Source of the DNA: Alkanindiges sp.
GTDB taxonomy: Bacteria > Pseudomonadota > Gammaproteobacteria > Pseudomonadales > Moraxellaceae
Direction of reading: 5' to 3'
Length of the DNA: 7,369 nt
Assembly: GCA_030152125.1 (NCBI GenBank)
Contig: JASLIR010000405.1
Location: 1-7,369, forward strand
Positions 1-5,860 of this stretch are shown here, piece after piece (the first letter of the stretch is position 1; every line of letters begins with the position of its first letter). The notes beneath the pieces are model-generated. The model was not told the DNA's origin and searched no databases. It was given only the letters and a program-made list of their open reading frames with translations. The position numbers were made by a program, and so were the translations under genes.

Positions 1-39
1 CTTAAAAAGCCGGCCGGCACTGATGGCCGGCTTTTTAAG
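1..39. terminator. Perfect 15-bp inverted repeat, likely bidirectional rho-independent terminator
   Basis: Positions 1-15 pair perfectly with 25-39 around a 9-nt loop. The stem has a GC-rich core (GCCGGCC/GGCCGGC) flanked by A5 and T5 runs, so either strand gives a hairpin followed by U's. It sits where bioC should end and would stop leftward transcription. A convergent gene beyond the left edge could share it. The bioC reading frame is still open through the whole element. Confidence 0.75.
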
Positions 40-732
40 GTGCATGAATAATACCTGAAAAGACAAGGCAATAGCTTGGTCATCCTGTAACCACTGTCGC
101 CATAGGGACAAATTATGGCGTGACGCTGGCAAGCCGGTTTGATCGCCACCCATCTGCCGGATAGCCTGCATTAAACTGCGTAAACCGGTATGAGACCGCG
201 AGAAGGTGTGCATCTGATGGGCAAGCAGACTCTCCCCCGCCTGCTGTAACCATTGTTCAGCAGCCTCAAAAGGAAATAAGGGAAAACCGGGATAGCGCTC
301 GGCAACTTCTGCCAGCGAACCAGCCACCGGAATAGCCAGCCATACATCACCACCGGGCTGCACGACCCGCAGTATTTCCGGCAAAATGGACGAACCCAGC
401 CAATGCAGCACAAAATTACTGACCACCCCATCCAGCATGTCATCTGCCAGGGGTAAATACTGAATATCCGCCTGAATAGTTTGAATATTATCAATATTAT
501 CGAGGTGTTTTAGCATATTGGCAGCCTGGTCTATTGCCCACACACGGGCACCCTGTGCCGCCAGCACCTTTGCCAGCACCCCGGTACCGCAACCTGCATC
601 CAGCCATACGCTATGCGGCTGCACGGCATTCATCCAGCCAAGCAAATGCCTGGCAGACTGTTGCTGCAACATACTGGCCTGGTCATAGCGATCCGCTGCC
701 AAATCAAACTTTTGCCAAACCAGAGAGTCCAT
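1..732 (-). CDS. bioC: Malonyl-[acyl-carrier protein] O-methyltransferase BioC (3' end beyond the left edge)
   Basis: BioC methylates the free carboxyl of malonyl-ACP with S-adenosylmethionine, so that fatty-acid synthase can build pimeloyl-ACP for biotin. The frame is open from the ATG at 732 to the left edge (244 codons, no stop). Residues 1-30 match the BioC N-terminus (an F-D-x-A-A-x-x-Y pattern, then a L-Q-x-Q-S-A helix). Motif I LDAGCGTG is at 44-51, the acidic end of strand 2 (AID) at 66-68, and the family signature NFVLHWLG at 106-113. The C-terminal S-L-M-Q-A-I-R-Q-M-G-G block at 186-196 aligns with the E. coli S-M-R-S-L-K-G-I-G-A region. By that comparison the protein should end near residue 234 (MHLKKP), yet the frame continues through a terminator-like hairpin. 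The start is set by an upstream in-frame TGA at 747-745 and has only a weak ribosome binding site. It lies 52 bp after rsmJ and is probably co-transcribed. A generic methyltransferase is the alternative. Confidence 0.85.
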   Translation of the reverse strand, partial: MDSLVWQKFDLAADRYDQASMLQQQSARHLLGWMNAVQPHSVWLDAGCGTGVLAKVLAAQGARVWAIDQAANMLKHLDNIDNIQTIQADIQYLPLADDMLDGVVSNFVLHWLGSSILPEILRVVQPGGDVWLAIPVAGSLAEVAERYPGFPLFPFEAAEQWLQQAGESLLAHQMHTFSRSHTGLRSLMQAIRQMGGDQTGLPASRHNLSLWRQWLQDDQAIALSFQVLFMHLKKPAISAGRLFK

Positions 733-784
733 ACCCAAATCACGTCAGGGGGTTAACCAAAGAGAGATTACAACATGTGCAAAC

Positions 785-1579
785 TTAAGCTTGCAATACC
801 TGAAAATAGGCATCAAAACGACAGGCATCCCCCAGCCATTGATGCTGCGGCTCTTCAGCCGTAAGAAACCGGGCATGCCGGGGGCGCTTTACCACTACCC
901 GTGGCGAAACTTGACGGGCAAATGGTAACAGGTTTTCACCCAAGTCTAGTATAGCGTTGTCACTTAATAGTTGATGCAGTATTTGCATCTCTTTTTTGAC
1001 CTGTGCCTGCTTTTTATCCGCAATGACAGGTTTGGGAAACATCGGGTCCAGATAAATCACGTCAAACTGTTGTGCTGGCACCTGTTGCAGATAATCCACA
1101 CCATCCGTATGCAGGATATGCATACGCTGCACCACATCAGCCAGTGCAGTATGCTGGCTGGCCTGCTGCAGGCTGGCGCACAACAGGGTATAGAGTACCG
1201 GATGCCGTTCCAGCAGATGCACCTCGGCACCCAGCCATGCCAGTAATAAGGCATCATGGCCCAACCCGGCAGTACAATCCAGAATCCGTGTTTTATCCCC
1301 AATGTGGCAGGCACGGGCAATCAGTTCATTCTTTTTACTGGCACGCTTTAAGCGGGGCAACTGGCCTATCCAGTCCGGTTGTATTTTCATCCCATTAGCA
1401 GCCAGGCTTAAACCATCCTGGTCATAAATGATGGCCATATCAGGGTTTAAGCGTAAATGCCTGGCATTAATCTGTACCACTACCTGCACATCAAGCTGTA
1501 CGCCTGCCTGTTGCAACTGCCGCAACCACGGCTCAAATGCCTGCTCCAGGTCAGCCTGCAGCCAGGCCCTCATCAGCAT
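785..1579 (-). CDS. rsmJ: 16S rRNA (guanine(1516)-N2)-methyltransferase RsmJ
   Basis: RsmJ (formerly YhiQ) is a SAM-dependent enzyme that makes m2G1516 in 16S rRNA of the small ribosomal subunit. From the start used here (264 aa; E. coli about 250), the SAM-binding motif DCTAGLGHDA is at residues 101-110, the second acidic motif LLERHP at 122-127, and the catalytic-type YLDPMFP at 176-182, followed by a KK-x-x-x-VKKEM stretch. VVVKRP is at 228-233 and the R-F-D-A-Y C-terminal strand is near the end; all are hallmarks of the family. Two starts compete. The ATG at 1579 shares one base with the uppP stop (TAATG), a typical translational-coupling junction, and I chose it. The ATG at 1603 would add eight residues and overlap uppP by 25 bp. 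Neither has a strong Shine-Dalgarno. The function is secure, the exact start is not. Confidence 0.93.
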   Translation of the reverse strand: MLMRAWLQADLEQAFEPWLRQLQQAGVQLDVQVVVQINARHLRLNPDMAIIYDQDGLSLAANGMKIQPDWIGQLPRLKRASKKNELIARACHIGDKTRILDCTAGLGHDALLLAWLGAEVHLLERHPVLYTLLCASLQQASQHTALADVVQRMHILHTDGVDYLQQVPAQQFDVIYLDPMFPKPVIADKKQAQVKKEMQILHQLLSDNAILDLGENLLPFARQVSPRVVVKRPRHARFLTAEEPQHQWLGDACRFDAYFQVLQA

Positions 1580-2400
1580 TACCAGTGCACCCAGCCTGTC
1601 CATGCAGTGACCAGAATGATTAGCCCAAAAATAATGCGGTAATAGGCAAATACACTAAAGTCATGGCGCGATACATAACGGATCAGGGCGCGAATCACCA
1701 GCAGGGCAGAAATAAAAGCAGCCAGCATGCCCGTTAGCAATACAATGGCATCATCCCCATGCAGCATATGGCGCGATTTATACAGGTCCAGCAGACCAGC
1801 CCCCATCAATACCGGAATACCCAGAAAGAAAGAGAACTCGGCAGCCGCCTTACGCGATACACCCAGCAATAAACCGCCAATGATGGTGGCACCAGAACGT
1901 GACGTACCAGGAATGAGCGCCAGACACTGAATAAAACCAATCAGTAGCGCCTGCTTAAAGCTAATGTCTTCTACTTCCACGCTGCTTATTTCATGCTTAC
2001 GGCGTTCCGCCCATAAAATAATCACACCACCCACAATCAGCGCAATTGCCACAGTGACTGCATTAAATAAATAATGCTTTATCTGGTCCCCAAACAACAG
2101 ACCCACCACCACAATGGCAATAGAAGCAACGATCAGGTTAATACTCAGACGACGGCCCTGCTCCTCGCCCTTCAGGGCACCCGTTAAGGCCCCCCATAGT
2201 TTGCCCCAGTACTCATAAATCACGGCAATAATGGCGCCAATCTGCACTGCAACCGCAAACAGGTCGCGCTTTTCCGGGGTCCAGAAATCCAGTAACTGGC
2301 CTGCTAAAATTAAATGGCCGGTACTGGAAATTGGCAGGAACTCGGTAATACCTTCCACCAGGCCCATGATGACAGCCTGTATCAGCAGCCAGATATCCAT
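1579..2400 (-). CDS. uppP: Undecaprenyl-diphosphate phosphatase UppP (BacA)
   Basis: An inner-membrane enzyme that dephosphorylates undecaprenyl pyrophosphate to the monophosphate, recycling the lipid carrier of peptidoglycan and other envelope glycans; extra copies are known to give bacitracin resistance. The protein is 273 aa, the usual length. The first conserved motif runs from E16 through T19-E20-F-L-P to S-S-T-G-H29. The second, PGTSRSG, is at 164-170 with the conserved Arg168. There are several hydrophobic segments (about 50-62, 88-104, 112-130, 150-163, 190-205, 217-240 and 252-269), with a charged loop at 131-148. The ATG at 2400 was chosen over an in-frame TTG at 2418 because GGAG (2409-2406) lies 5 nt ahead and MDIWLLIQA is the normal N-terminus. 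It follows tsaB by 45 bp and ends in the rsmJ start, so all three are probably co-transcribed. Confidence 0.97.
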   Translation of the reverse strand: MDIWLLIQAVIMGLVEGITEFLPISSTGHLILAGQLLDFWTPEKRDLFAVAVQIGAIIAVIYEYWGKLWGALTGALKGEEQGRRLSINLIVASIAIVVVGLLFGDQIKHYLFNAVTVAIALIVGGVIILWAERRKHEISSVEVEDISFKQALLIGFIQCLALIPGTSRSGATIIGGLLLGVSRKAAAEFSFFLGIPVLMGAGLLDLYKSRHMLHGDDAIVLLTGMLAAFISALLVIRALIRYVSRHDFSVFAYYRIIFGLIILVTAWTGWVHW

Positions 2401-2405
2401 ACACA

Positions 2406-2409
2406 CTCC
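2406..2409 (-). promoter_or_regulatory. Ribosome binding site of uppP (GGAG)
   Basis: GGAG on the minus strand, 5 nt before the ATG at 2400. It settles the start against the longer TTG-initiated reading from 2418, which would place this Shine-Dalgarno inside the coding sequence. Confidence 0.7.
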
Positions 2410-2445
2410 AGGAAGCAAATCAAAAATAAATCAAATAGCCAACAG

Positions 2446-3126
2446 TTATGAAGCGCCGCGTTGTTGCTCGGCAATTTTTTTCCACGCATTATCACGTAAA
2501 TAAACCGGCAATGCCTGTGCTGCTGGTACCGATTTACCAGACTGCCAGTCCGCATAACCCAGTATGGCAATATCCAGCGCGGACGCACTGGTGGCAGCGT
2601 AACGCGGCAAGCTTAAGGAAGGATTAAATAAAAGGCTGCCATTCCCAACAATACTTTGCCCTGCATCCACCTGAAAAGTGGTATCGGTATAAGGAATCAA
2701 CTGCTCTGCGCTGAGTGCCTGCATCAACTGCTGATCATCCAGTTGATAGGCGGCACAGTACAGCTCATTCATGCGCGCATCCAGTACGGCAATCACCTGA
2801 TCCAACTGCTGTAAGCGATAGGCTGCCTGGGCCAGCGCACGCAAGGTGGATACCGGCACCACAGGAATATCATGCGTCCATGCCAGGCCCTGCGTCACCG
2901 CCGCATTAATCCTGACCCCACTAAAGGAACCAGGACCACGGCTAAAGGCAATCACCTGAATATCGGCCATACCCTGTTGCACTTCAGCAAGTGCACTATC
3001 AATCATGGGTAAAATAAGGCGGGTTTGTTCCCTGGCCCGGCTATCCTCACGGAAAGCAAGCAGGTCACGGCCATCATAAAGAGCCACGGAACAATGGTCA
3101 TTTGCAGTTTCTAATGCCAACAGCAT
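2446..3126 (-). CDS. tsaB: tRNA threonylcarbamoyladenosine biosynthesis protein TsaB
   Basis: TsaB (YeaZ) is the ASKHA-fold partner of TsaD. With TsaE it forms the complex that moves threonylcarbamoyl onto A37 of ANN-decoding tRNAs (t6A), and it is normally essential in gammaproteobacteria. The protein is 226 aa, within the usual range. The N-terminal strand LLALETA at 2-8 has the conserved Glu/Asp-Thr, and a helix around 30-50 includes E33-Q34-T35. The GPGSFSGVRI motif at 64-73 normally reads GPGSFTGVRI, so Thr-to-Ser is conservative. DARMNELY at 116-123 and the C-terminal PVYLRDNAWKK at 207-217 are also typical. The ATG at 3126 gives the canonical N-terminus; a purine stretch (GCGAGAGAA) upstream is a distant, weak ribosome binding site. 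The 194-bp leader upstream may hold its promoter, and uppP follows 45 bp downstream. Confidence 0.95.
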   Translation of the reverse strand: MLLALETANDHCSVALYDGRDLLAFREDSRAREQTRLILPMIDSALAEVQQGMADIQVIAFSRGPGSFSGVRINAAVTQGLAWTHDIPVVPVSTLRALAQAAYRLQQLDQVIAVLDARMNELYCAAYQLDDQQLMQALSAEQLIPYTDTTFQVDAGQSIVGNGSLLFNPSLSLPRYAATSASALDIAILGYADWQSGKSVPAAQALPVYLRDNAWKKIAEQQRGAS

Positions 3127-3249
3127 GGAAAATATTCTCTCGCCCTAGCAACGAAGCAGCAGGCAATTTACAGGACAGATTAAAGGTAGTGATGATAAAG
3201 CAATCATGATAAAAATAGGCAGTTTTTTAACGTATCAGCCTTGTTAAGC

Positions 3250-3315
3250 GACCTTTAGGATAAGCCAGCTTATACCGCTATCGCTCATGGAAGTGATAAG
3301 CGCTTCCTGAAGGTC
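3250..3315. other. Foldable intergenic segment between the 167-residue gene and tsaB
   Basis: Positions 3250-3260 (GACCTTTAGGA) pair with 3305-3315 (TCCTGAAGGTC) as an 11-bp stem with one G-T pair. Inside, ATAAGC occurs at 3260-3265 and again at 3296-3301, and its complement GCTTAT at 3268-3273 can pair with either, giving two mutually exclusive inner helices. AAGCGCTT at 3298-3305 is itself palindromic. No T-run follows directly on either strand, so this is not a simple terminator. It begins 5 bp beyond the stop of the upstream gene. It could be a processing or attenuation structure, or a decayed dispersed repeat. The rest of 3127-3249 is AT-rich leader with no convincing promoter match. Confidence 0.4.
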
Positions 3316-3320
3316 TGGCC

Positions 3321-3824
3321 TTATTCATCTTCTGGAAAGGTGGTTTCCCATTCATCTGTTTTGGCACGCACACCAGTCAGGCGATCCAGCTTGCGTAATA
3401 GCTGCTCACGGATCAGCACGGACTGCTCTTCAACTTTTAGCCACTGCTGTTGTACGGTTAACAGGTTTTTATCTTCTTCCGCCAGTTGCGTTGCGCCAAC
3501 CGGCTCAAAAATGGTGGCTGTTTTTAGCCCTGTCAAACGCTTTTCCATGCTACCAAACCAGGGGCTTTCTGCCGTCACGGTAGATATCAGCTGGGCACCC
3601 ACTTTGGCCTGCATCCCCTCAATCCACTCCAGTGCCTGCTCAATGGTATGCTGGCGCAAAACCTGTGCCTCATCCTGACGGTTAATATGACCTTCAGCCT
3701 GATTTTCCAGCAGCTCCTTTACTTGTTGCAAAGAAGAATTGCTTTTTATGGTTTGCACCAGATCCTCTACCACAGAGGACAATAACTTTCTTTTGCGGAG
3801 CGTTTTAAACTGCTGATTATTCAT
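3321..3824 (-). CDS. Hypothetical soluble, helix-rich 167-residue protein
   Basis: I do not recognise this protein. It has no signal peptide, membrane segment, cysteine or known catalytic motif. The N-terminus is basic (KTLRKRK at 7-13). Residues 14-80 look almost wholly helical, with amphipathic, coiled-coil-like spacing (VVEDLVQTI, VKELLE, IEQALEWIEGM). A Gly/Pro-containing stretch at about 85-112 includes ESPWFGSMEKR, and a second long helical region at 113-152 is rich in Q, E and L. The tail is acidic (TTFPEDE). It is probably a cytoplasmic structural or adaptor protein, but that is inference. The ATG at 3824 was chosen over a longer in-frame start at 3890 because GAGGTGG lies 6 nt upstream and the extra 22 residues look non-coding. 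It stands alone, 97 bp after the carbonic-anhydrase-like gene and 194 bp before tsaB, so it may have its own promoter. Confidence 0.8.
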   Translation of the reverse strand: MNNQQFKTLRKRKLLSSVVEDLVQTIKSNSSLQQVKELLENQAEGHINRQDEAQVLRQHTIEQALEWIEGMQAKVGAQLISTVTAESPWFGSMEKRLTGLKTATIFEPVGATQLAEEDKNLLTVQQQWLKVEEQSVLIREQLLRKLDRLTGVRAKTDEWETTFPEDE

Positions 3825-3827
3825 TAC

Positions 3828-3834
3828 CCACCTC
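3828..3834 (-). promoter_or_regulatory. Strong ribosome binding site (GAGGTGG) fixing the start of the 167-residue gene
   Basis: GAGGTGG on the minus strand, with the GAGG core ending 6 nt before the ATG at 3824. It is the best Shine-Dalgarno in the window and argues that the in-frame codons further upstream (to 3890) are untranslated leader. Confidence 0.75.
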
Positions 3835-3904
3835 GGAAGGCATGAGTGACCATGGCTACTGTGCACTATTCTAGAACATTCACCACACAAAACATATCAT
3901 TAAC

Positions 3905-3949
3905 AACCGGTTTAATACGGCTTATAAATGAAATGGCCGTAAACCGGTT
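3905..3949. terminator. Imperfect stem-loop overlapping the stop codon of the carbonic-anhydrase-like gene
   Basis: AACCGGTTT (3905-3913) and ACGGC (3917-3921), separated by a 3-nt bulge, pair with GCCGT (3936-3940) and AAACCGGTT (3941-3949). That is a 9+5-bp stem with a 14-nt AT-rich loop. The TAA stop of the leftward gene (3924-3922) lies in the loop, so the stem includes the last codons. On the minus strand the hairpin is followed by GTTAATG rather than a T-run, so termination would be weak. It may instead protect the 3' end of the mRNA or mark the boundary with the next gene. Confidence 0.4.
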
Positions 3950-4455
3950 TTAAAACGCTGTGCATGCTCCGCATAATGTAAGGCGCTCATATAAATCATC
4001 TGTGCCACCTGCTCACTGGCCTCTTTCACCACTTTACCGGGCGACCCCATCACCACACTATTGTCTGGAATCACTTTTCCTTCCGGAATTAAGGCATTGG
4101 CACCAATAATACAGTTCCTGCCAATGACCGCATGATTCAGCACCACGGCATTAATGCCTATTAAGCTATTGTCGCCAATGGTACATCCGTGCAGCATGGC
4201 CTGATGGCCAATAGTCACATGCTTACCCACAGTCAGTTGCACACCGCTGTCTGTATGCAGGACCGCATTTTCCTGCACATTACTATAATCACCAATAATA
4301 ATCCGGCTGTTATCGGCACGGATCACCGCACCAAACCAGATGCTGGCTTTGCTGCCCAGTTGTACCTGGCCCAGAACTGTTGCATTGTCGGCCACCCAGC
4401 CATCCCAGGGCGTTACTGTAGCGGTAGGGCAAAAATCTTCAAAACAGTACAACAT
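3922..4455 (-). CDS. Gamma-carbonic-anhydrase-like hexapeptide-repeat protein (YrdA/PaaY/CaiE family)
   Basis: A left-handed beta-helix protein of the gamma-class carbonic anhydrase family, expected to form trimers with metal sites between subunits. The 177-aa length is typical of YrdA-like members. Hexapeptide repeats of the [LIV]-G-x-x-x-x type run from about 25 to 138 (for example [39 protein letters not shown]). The three expected metal-ligand histidines are H67 (VLHTD), H84 and H89 (GHQAMLHG), so a metal site is probably intact. R46 and D48 in VIRADN match the conserved Arg-Asp pair, and a C-terminal helix (146-167) caps the helix. Many relatives have no demonstrated carbonic anhydrase activity, so the reaction is uncertain. 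The start ATG at 4455 has AGGA 9 nt upstream. It follows the CoA-type Nudix gene by 29 bp and is probably in one operon with it. Confidence 0.9.
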   Translation of the reverse strand: MLYCFEDFCPTATVTPWDGWVADNATVLGQVQLGSKASIWFGAVIRADNSRIIIGDYSNVQENAVLHTDSGVQLTVGKHVTIGHQAMLHGCTIGDNSLIGINAVVLNHAVIGRNCIIGANALIPEGKVIPDNSVVMGSPGKVVKEASEQVAQMIYMSALHYAEHAQRFKTGLRPFHL

Positions 4456-4484
4456 ATCGATACATCCTGATCAGTATATGCAGC

Positions 4485-5117
4485 CTATTTTTGCAGTACG
4501 GCTGGCCGGTTCATAAATAGTGGCCAGTCAATCTGCTGCTGCAATCCATGCTTGAATAAAGAAATTAAAATACGCGCTGTCAGCCCCCAGATCACCTCAT
4601 TGTCTATCTGGAAACTTGGCATAAAATATTGCTGCTGAAAGATATTTACCGCGTAGGGCTTAGGGGTTGTTTGCAAAAACTGTGTGATGGGTACATAAAA
4701 AATCCGGGCAATTTCATCCGGCTGAGCAATTAAGGGAACATCCGCAGGAATCAGGCCAATAATGGGTTTAACCAGTAAGCCGCTGCGTGCACGCTGGCTA
4801 CGCAACTCCCCCAGTAACTCAACCTGAAACGGGCTTAAACCTGTTTCTTCATGCGCTTCGCGTAGCGCCACAACAATGTTGCTGGTATCGCCATTTTCAC
4901 GCTTGCCACCGGGAAAGGAAACTTCACCAGCATGATGCTTCATATGCGAAGCCCGGCGGGTTAGTAAAATTTTGGGATTGGCTTCCCGGGTAATCGCCAG
5001 CAACACGGAAGCATCTGCCCGGCGTGGTGCACGGGCAAAGCGTAGGGACTGCCTGAATTGTGAGACCAGGGCCAAGTCCTGATCCGGCAGGATTAAATGA
5101 TTTGTATTCGGCTGCAT
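4485..5117 (-). CDS. CoA pyrophosphatase-type Nudix hydrolase (NudL/YeaB-like)
   Basis: Nudix hydrolases of this subgroup split coenzyme A and its derivatives into 3',5'-ADP and phosphopantetheine, probably clearing damaged or excess CoA. The protein is 210 aa, close to family length (about 190-210). The CoA-specific signature is clear at 51-72: LLTRR, then H-M-K-x-H-A-G-E-V, then S-F-P-G-G-K. The Nudix box follows directly, with G-D-T at 76-78 and ALREAHEETGL at 84-94, giving the metal-binding glutamates E87, E90 and E91. A downstream P-D-E-I-A-R-I-F-Y-V-P stretch (133-143) and an IWGLTARIL segment (176-184) are also characteristic. The ATG at 5117 has only a weak CGGA ahead. It is the first gene of the leftward block, facing another Nudix gene across a 95-bp gap, and is likely co-transcribed with the next gene (29-bp spacing). 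Confidence 0.9.
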   Translation of the reverse strand: MQPNTNHLILPDQDLALVSQFRQSLRFARAPRRADASVLLAITREANPKILLTRRASHMKHHAGEVSFPGGKRENGDTSNIVVALREAHEETGLSPFQVELLGELRSQRARSGLLVKPIIGLIPADVPLIAQPDEIARIFYVPITQFLQTTPKPYAVNIFQQQYFMPSFQIDNEVIWGLTARILISLFKHGLQQQIDWPLFMNRPAVLQK

Positions 5118-5212
5118 TCCGATAGCTTACCGCGATAAACTACAGATAACCAGATGCCTAAAATATTCTTTTCAGTTATGCTCGGCTTCTCGAAATCAAT
5201 AATTATTTTCTA
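5118..5212. promoter_or_regulatory. Divergent intergenic region expected to carry both Nudix-gene promoters
   Basis: These 95 bp separate two genes that start in opposite directions, so promoters for both should lie here. The region is AT-rich, with -10-like hexamers on the plus strand (TAAAAT at 5159-5164 and TATGCT at 5177-5182), but no good -35 at 16-18 bp spacing goes with them. I saw no clear operator palindrome. The location of promoters is inferred from gene arrangement, not from a recognised motif. Confidence 0.45.
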
Positions 5213-5761
5213 ATGGCATTTTGTATTCAATGCGGCCATGAAGGCCATCGTGAAATCCCGGCGGGTGATCAACGCGAGCGCCTGGTGTGTCACCAGTGCG
5301 GGCATATCCATTACGATAACCCCAAAATTATCTGTGGTGCACTGGTACTGTGGGAAGATAAGGTGTTGCTGTGCAAACGGGCCATTGAGCCCCGCTACGG
5401 CCTATGGACACTACCCGCCGGCTTTATGGAACTGTTTGAAACCATGGAACAGGGTGCAGCCCGGGAAACATGGGAAGAAGCAGAGGCCAAGGTAGATATT
5501 GAGCAACTGTACTGCATGTATAACATTCCGCGCATTGGTCAAATTTATGTACTGTTTAAGGGCAACCTGATTGATGGGCAGTTTGGTGCGGGTGAGGAAA
5601 GCCTGGAATGCGGCCTGTTTACAGAAGAAGAAATTCCCTGGGATGAACTGGCTTTCCCCAGTGTGGAGCGCACATTAAGACACTACTTTCAGGACCGCAA
5701 GCTGGGCAACTTTGCCATTCATCTGGAAACTGTAGGATCACGCCTGGACGGTACGGGCTAA
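5213..5761 (+). CDS. Nudix hydrolase with N-terminal zinc ribbon (ADP-ribose/NADH pyrophosphatase-like)
   Basis: The protein is 182 aa. The N-terminal zinc ribbon has C4-x2-C7 and C26-x2-C29, followed by HIHYDNPK at 31-38, the usual bridge to the Nudix fold in this subgroup. The Nudix box G-x5-E-x7-R-E-x2-E-E is complete at 70-89 (G70, E76, R84-E85, E88-E89). The usual Gly after E-E is replaced, giving EEAEA, which as I recall is normal in this family. ESLECGLF near 129-136 and IPWDELAF at 141-148 also fit. Substrates of such enzymes are nucleoside diphosphates linked to another moiety, such as ADP-ribose or NADH; which one cannot be read from sequence. No Shine-Dalgarno is visible before the ATG, where the leader is AT-rich (ATTATTTTCTA). 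The start is still convincing because AFCIQCG begins the zinc ribbon. It is a single gene, closed by terminator structures. Confidence 0.92.
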   Translation: MAFCIQCGHEGHREIPAGDQRERLVCHQCGHIHYDNPKIICGALVLWEDKVLLCKRAIEPRYGLWTLPAGFMELFETMEQGAARETWEEAEAKVDIEQLYCMYNIPRIGQIYVLFKGNLIDGQFGAGEESLECGLFTEEEIPWDELAFPSVERTLRHYFQDRKLGNFAIHLETVGSRLDGTG

Positions 5762-5781
5762 TCTTACTTTTAATCCCGTCA

Positions 5782-5810
5782 ATGTTTGTCCTGTTAAACC
5801 AGACAAACAT
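5782..5810. repeat. Inverted repeat downstream of the zinc-ribbon Nudix gene
   Basis: ATGTTTGTC (5782-5790) pairs perfectly with GACAAACAT (5802-5810) around an 11-nt loop. It starts 20 bp after the stop at 5761 and directly abuts the stronger terminator stem at 5811. The plus-strand tail is AAAATTAAAG, so on its own it is a poor terminator. It may act in tandem with the next hairpin or stabilise the mRNA end. Confidence 0.45.
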
Positions 5811-5845
5811 AAAATTAAAGGGGCTACTTGAGCCCCTTTAATTTT
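5811..5845. terminator. Bidirectional rho-independent terminator between convergent genes
   Basis: A perfect 15-bp stem, 5811-5825 with 5831-5845, around a 5-nt loop (ACTTG). The GC-rich core AGGGGCT/AGCCCCT is flanked by AAAATTA and TAATTTT, so each strand reads as a hairpin with a U-rich tail. It lies between the rightward stop at 5761 and the leftward stop at 5861 and would serve both genes. Confidence 0.92.
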
Positions 5846-5860
5846 AGTTATATATAGCCA

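Noticed and set aside
171..494. Open frame on the minus strand (107 codons) inside the left-end gene
   Set aside because: It is out of frame with bioC, whose continuous frame from 732 to the edge carries clear methyltransferase motifs. The shadow protein has no recognisable features.
534..788. Plus-strand open frame of 84 codons opposite the bioC start
   Set aside because: It is antisense to bioC with Pro/His-rich, low-complexity content and no ribosome binding site.
778..795. Near-palindrome TGCAA-A-CTTAAG-C-TTGCA across the rsmJ stop codon
   Set aside because: It has one mismatch pair, no loop and no T-tract. It is too short to claim as a terminator or operator without other copies.
971..1398. 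Overlapping open frames on both strands within rsmJ
   Set aside because: All are shadows of the RsmJ frame, which carries the SAM-binding and DPMFP motifs; the alternatives are rich in Cys, His and Trp as expected of noise.
3825..3890. N-terminal extension of the 167-residue protein to 3890
   Set aside because: It would place the strong GAGGTGG ribosome site inside the coding sequence, and the added residues (Cys/His/Ser-rich) do not resemble the helical body.
3860..3890. TAGAAT (minus strand, within TTCTAGAATAG) as a -10 element for the 167-residue gene
   Set aside because: No acceptable -35 hexamer is present at 16-18 bp spacing, so the match alone is not enough.
5482..5488. Missing Gly in the Nudix box (EEAEA instead of EExGx) as a sign of inactivation
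   Set aside because: As I recall, this position is variable in the zinc-ribbon Nudix subgroup; all metal-binding glutamates are present, so the enzyme is probably active.
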